Positions 5,157 through 6,300 of a DNA stretch of 6,300 bases are shown one piece after another. Position 1 is the first letter of the stretch; every line of letters begins with the position of its first letter. The position numbers and the translations under genes are program-made. A model generated the notes under the pieces. It was not told the DNA's origin and made no database searches. It was given only the letters and a program-made list of their open reading frames with translations. The DNA is from Bacteroidales bacterium (GTDB lineage: Bacteria > Bacteroidota > Bacteroidia > Bacteroidales > UBA932): assembly GCA_017615135.1 (NCBI GenBank), contig JAGAAU010000226.1, forward strand, positions 1-6,300, written 5' to 3'.

Positions 5157-6300
5157 CGATAGAGAATGAAAACAGGCAGTTGCCGGTGCTGCTTCTCACC
5201 GGCTACCTCGGGAGTGGGAAAACTACCCTTTTGAACCGCATTCTTTCAAACCGTAAAGGAATACGTTTCGCCGTTATCGTCAATGACATTGGCGAAGTAA
5301 ACATAGATGCCTCCCTGATTGAACAGGGGGGCATCGTCGGCGAAAAGGACGACTCCCTTGTCTCTCTCCAGAACGGGTGCATCTGCTGCACCCTTAAAAT
5401 GGATCTTGTGTCCCAGCTGGCGGAACTCACCGCGATGCGCCGTTTCGATTATATTGTAATCGAGGCCAGCGGCATCTGCGAACCGGCTCCGATAGCCCAG
5501 ACCATCAGCACCCTTCCTTCCTTCGGAATCAACTATATGAACGGCACGCTCCCCTATCTGGACTGCATAGTTACAGTAGTTGACGCCCTGAGGATGAGGG
5601 ATGAATTCGGTGCCGGAGCCTCCCTGGAAAGGGAAGATATTGCAGACGACGACCTTGAACGGCTCATAATCGAACAGATTGAATTCTGCAATACCATACT
5701 GCTGAACAAGGCCGCGGAAATAAGCCCTGAAGAGCTGGGCAGGCTGCGTGCGATAGTAAGCAGCATAAATCCCGGAGCACGCATTCTGGAATGCAACTAC
5801 GGAGACATCGACCTGGACGAGCTGCTCTATACCGGAAGTTTCGACTTCGATGCAGTGGCAACGTCAGCCGCATGGATTGCAGCTATTGAAGGAGAGGAGG
5901 AAGAGGACGGCGAAGAAGAGGGAGAAGCCCTGGAATACGGCATCCAGACCTTCGTATATTCCAATCGTAAACCCCTGGACCTGAACCGCTTCGACAACTT
6001 CGTTTTCAAGCACTGGCCGGCCGGTATAATCCGCGCAAAAGGCATGTGCTGGTTCTCTTCCGCCCCGGACAAGTGCTACCTCTTCGAACAGGCAGGAAAG
6101 CAGAAAACCGTACGCGACGCTGGTCTGTGGTACGCCACCATGAGCGAGTACGAGCTGGAACTCCAGATGGAGCGCGACGAAAAACTGCGCCGCGACTGGG
6201 ATCCCGTTTACGGCGACAGGATGCAGAAAATAGTCTTTATAGGCAGGGATTTGAATAAAGCCGCCCTGGCTGAAATGCTGGACGGCTGTCTGGATGAATC
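5153..6300 (+). CDS. COG0523/CobW-family G3E GTPase, ZigA/YciC-like putative metallochaperone (3' end outside window)
   Basis: 382 complete codons are open to the right edge. ATG 5153 overlaps the previous stop as ATGA and places the Walker A motif GYLGSGKT at residues 17-24, where the family has it. Other family marks follow: NDIGEVNID (44-52), the metal-binding CxCC loop NGCICCTL (74-81), and IEASGICEP (103-111) as the E-x-x-G switch. The CobW C-terminal domain runs from about 262: YGIQTFVYSNRKP, WPAGIIRAKG (288-297) and, near the edge, WDP-x-YGDR and IVFIG. These last marks are typical of the longer ZigA/YciC branch, about 400 residues, so little is missing. Family members hydrolyse GTP to deliver Zn or another metal in the cytoplasm. 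Two oddities stand out: the guanine motif reads NKAAE at 185-189 instead of NKxD, and the linker 246-258 has 10 acidic residues of 13 where relatives often carry histidines. Confidence 0.95.
   Translation, partial: MTIENENRQLPVLLLTGYLGSGKTTLLNRILSNRKGIRFAVIVNDIGEVNIDASLIEQGGIVGEKDDSLVSLQNGCICCTLKMDLVSQLAELTAMRRFDYIVIEASGICEPAPIAQTISTLPSFGINYMNGTLPYLDCIVTVVDALRMRDEFGAGASLEREDIADDDLERLIIEQIEFCNTILLNKAAEISPEELGRLRAIVSSINPGARILECNYGDIDLDELLYTGSFDFDAVATSAAWIAAIEGEEEEDGEEEGEALEYGIQTFVYSNRKPLDLNRFDNFVFKHWPAGIIRAKGMCWFSSAPDKCYLFEQAGKQKTVRDAGLWYATMSEYELELQMERDEKLRRDWDPVYGDRMQKIVFIGRDLNKAALAEMLDGCLDE

Larger units (their letters stand above)
151..6300 (+). other. Putative seven-gene operon (six envelope proteins plus a metallochaperone GTPase)
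   Basis: Seven genes lie head to tail with gaps of 13, 18, 4, 9 and 12 bases and finally a 4-base ATGA overlap. No hairpin followed by a T-run and no internal promoter fits between them. The first six all begin with an export signal; the last is cytoplasmic. One promoter at 90-121 can drive the whole set. The right end lies outside the window. None of the six exported genes has a Shine-Dalgarno sequence, so re-initiation or A/T-rich leaders probably set their translation. Confidence 0.75.

Noticed and set aside
6046..6258. A 70-codon plus-strand frame near the right edge
   Set aside because: It is out of frame with the GTPase gene, whose C-terminal domain motifs run straight through this stretch; the small frame has no motif.
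1..6300. tRNA or rRNA genes, CRISPR arrays, insertion sequences and rho-independent terminators
   Set aside because: No repeat-spacer pattern, transposase, terminal inverted repeats, cloverleaf or hairpin with a T-run was seen; nearly all of the window is coding.

Overview
The window looks like a piece of a Bacteroidetes (probably Bacteroidales) chromosome. Four things point there. The upstream region carries a textbook Bacteroidetes promoter (TTTG, 20 bases, TATCTTTG). Starts lack Shine-Dalgarno sequences. Five exported proteins have short signal peptides, several ending in '-AQ', and one has a lipoprotein signal. Coding DNA is moderately GC-rich while the single intergenic region is strongly AT-rich. 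Genus cannot be fixed from this sequence.

Layout: bases 1-35 hold the first 11 codons of a gene leaving the window on the minus strand. Bases 36-150 are the only real intergenic space. They hold two back-to-back, partly interleaved promoters and a perfect 7-bp inverted repeat overlapping elements of both. From 151 to the right edge, seven plus-strand genes are packed with gaps of 4 to 18 bases, then a 4-base ATGA overlap, with no terminator seen, so they read as one operon.

The first six genes of the operon are all exported: a lipoprotein (151-639); an outer-membrane beta-barrel candidate with a small N-terminal beta domain (653-1423); a soluble periplasmic paralogue of the lipoprotein (1442-1909); a DUF6175-like protein (1914-2858); a protein with a beta-rich N-terminal half and TPR-like helical repeats (2868-3821); and a 440-residue protein with a glycine-zipper segment and a C-terminal beta domain (3834-5156). 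None has a function I can name. Taken together they look like parts of one cell-envelope assembly. Some sequence patterns recall, at fold level only, the LPP20/FlgT-N, LpoB/CsgG/TolB-N and FlgT-C kinds of domain used by outer-membrane accessory complexes in other bacteria. This is the best candidate here for an undescribed system.

The seventh gene (5153 to beyond 6300) is clearly a COG0523/CobW-type G3E P-loop GTPase of the ZigA/YciC-like branch, a putative zinc or other metal chaperone, missing only its last residues. It is translationally coupled to the sixth envelope gene. Its NKxD guanine-specificity motif lacks the aspartate, and its inter-domain linker is strongly acidic.
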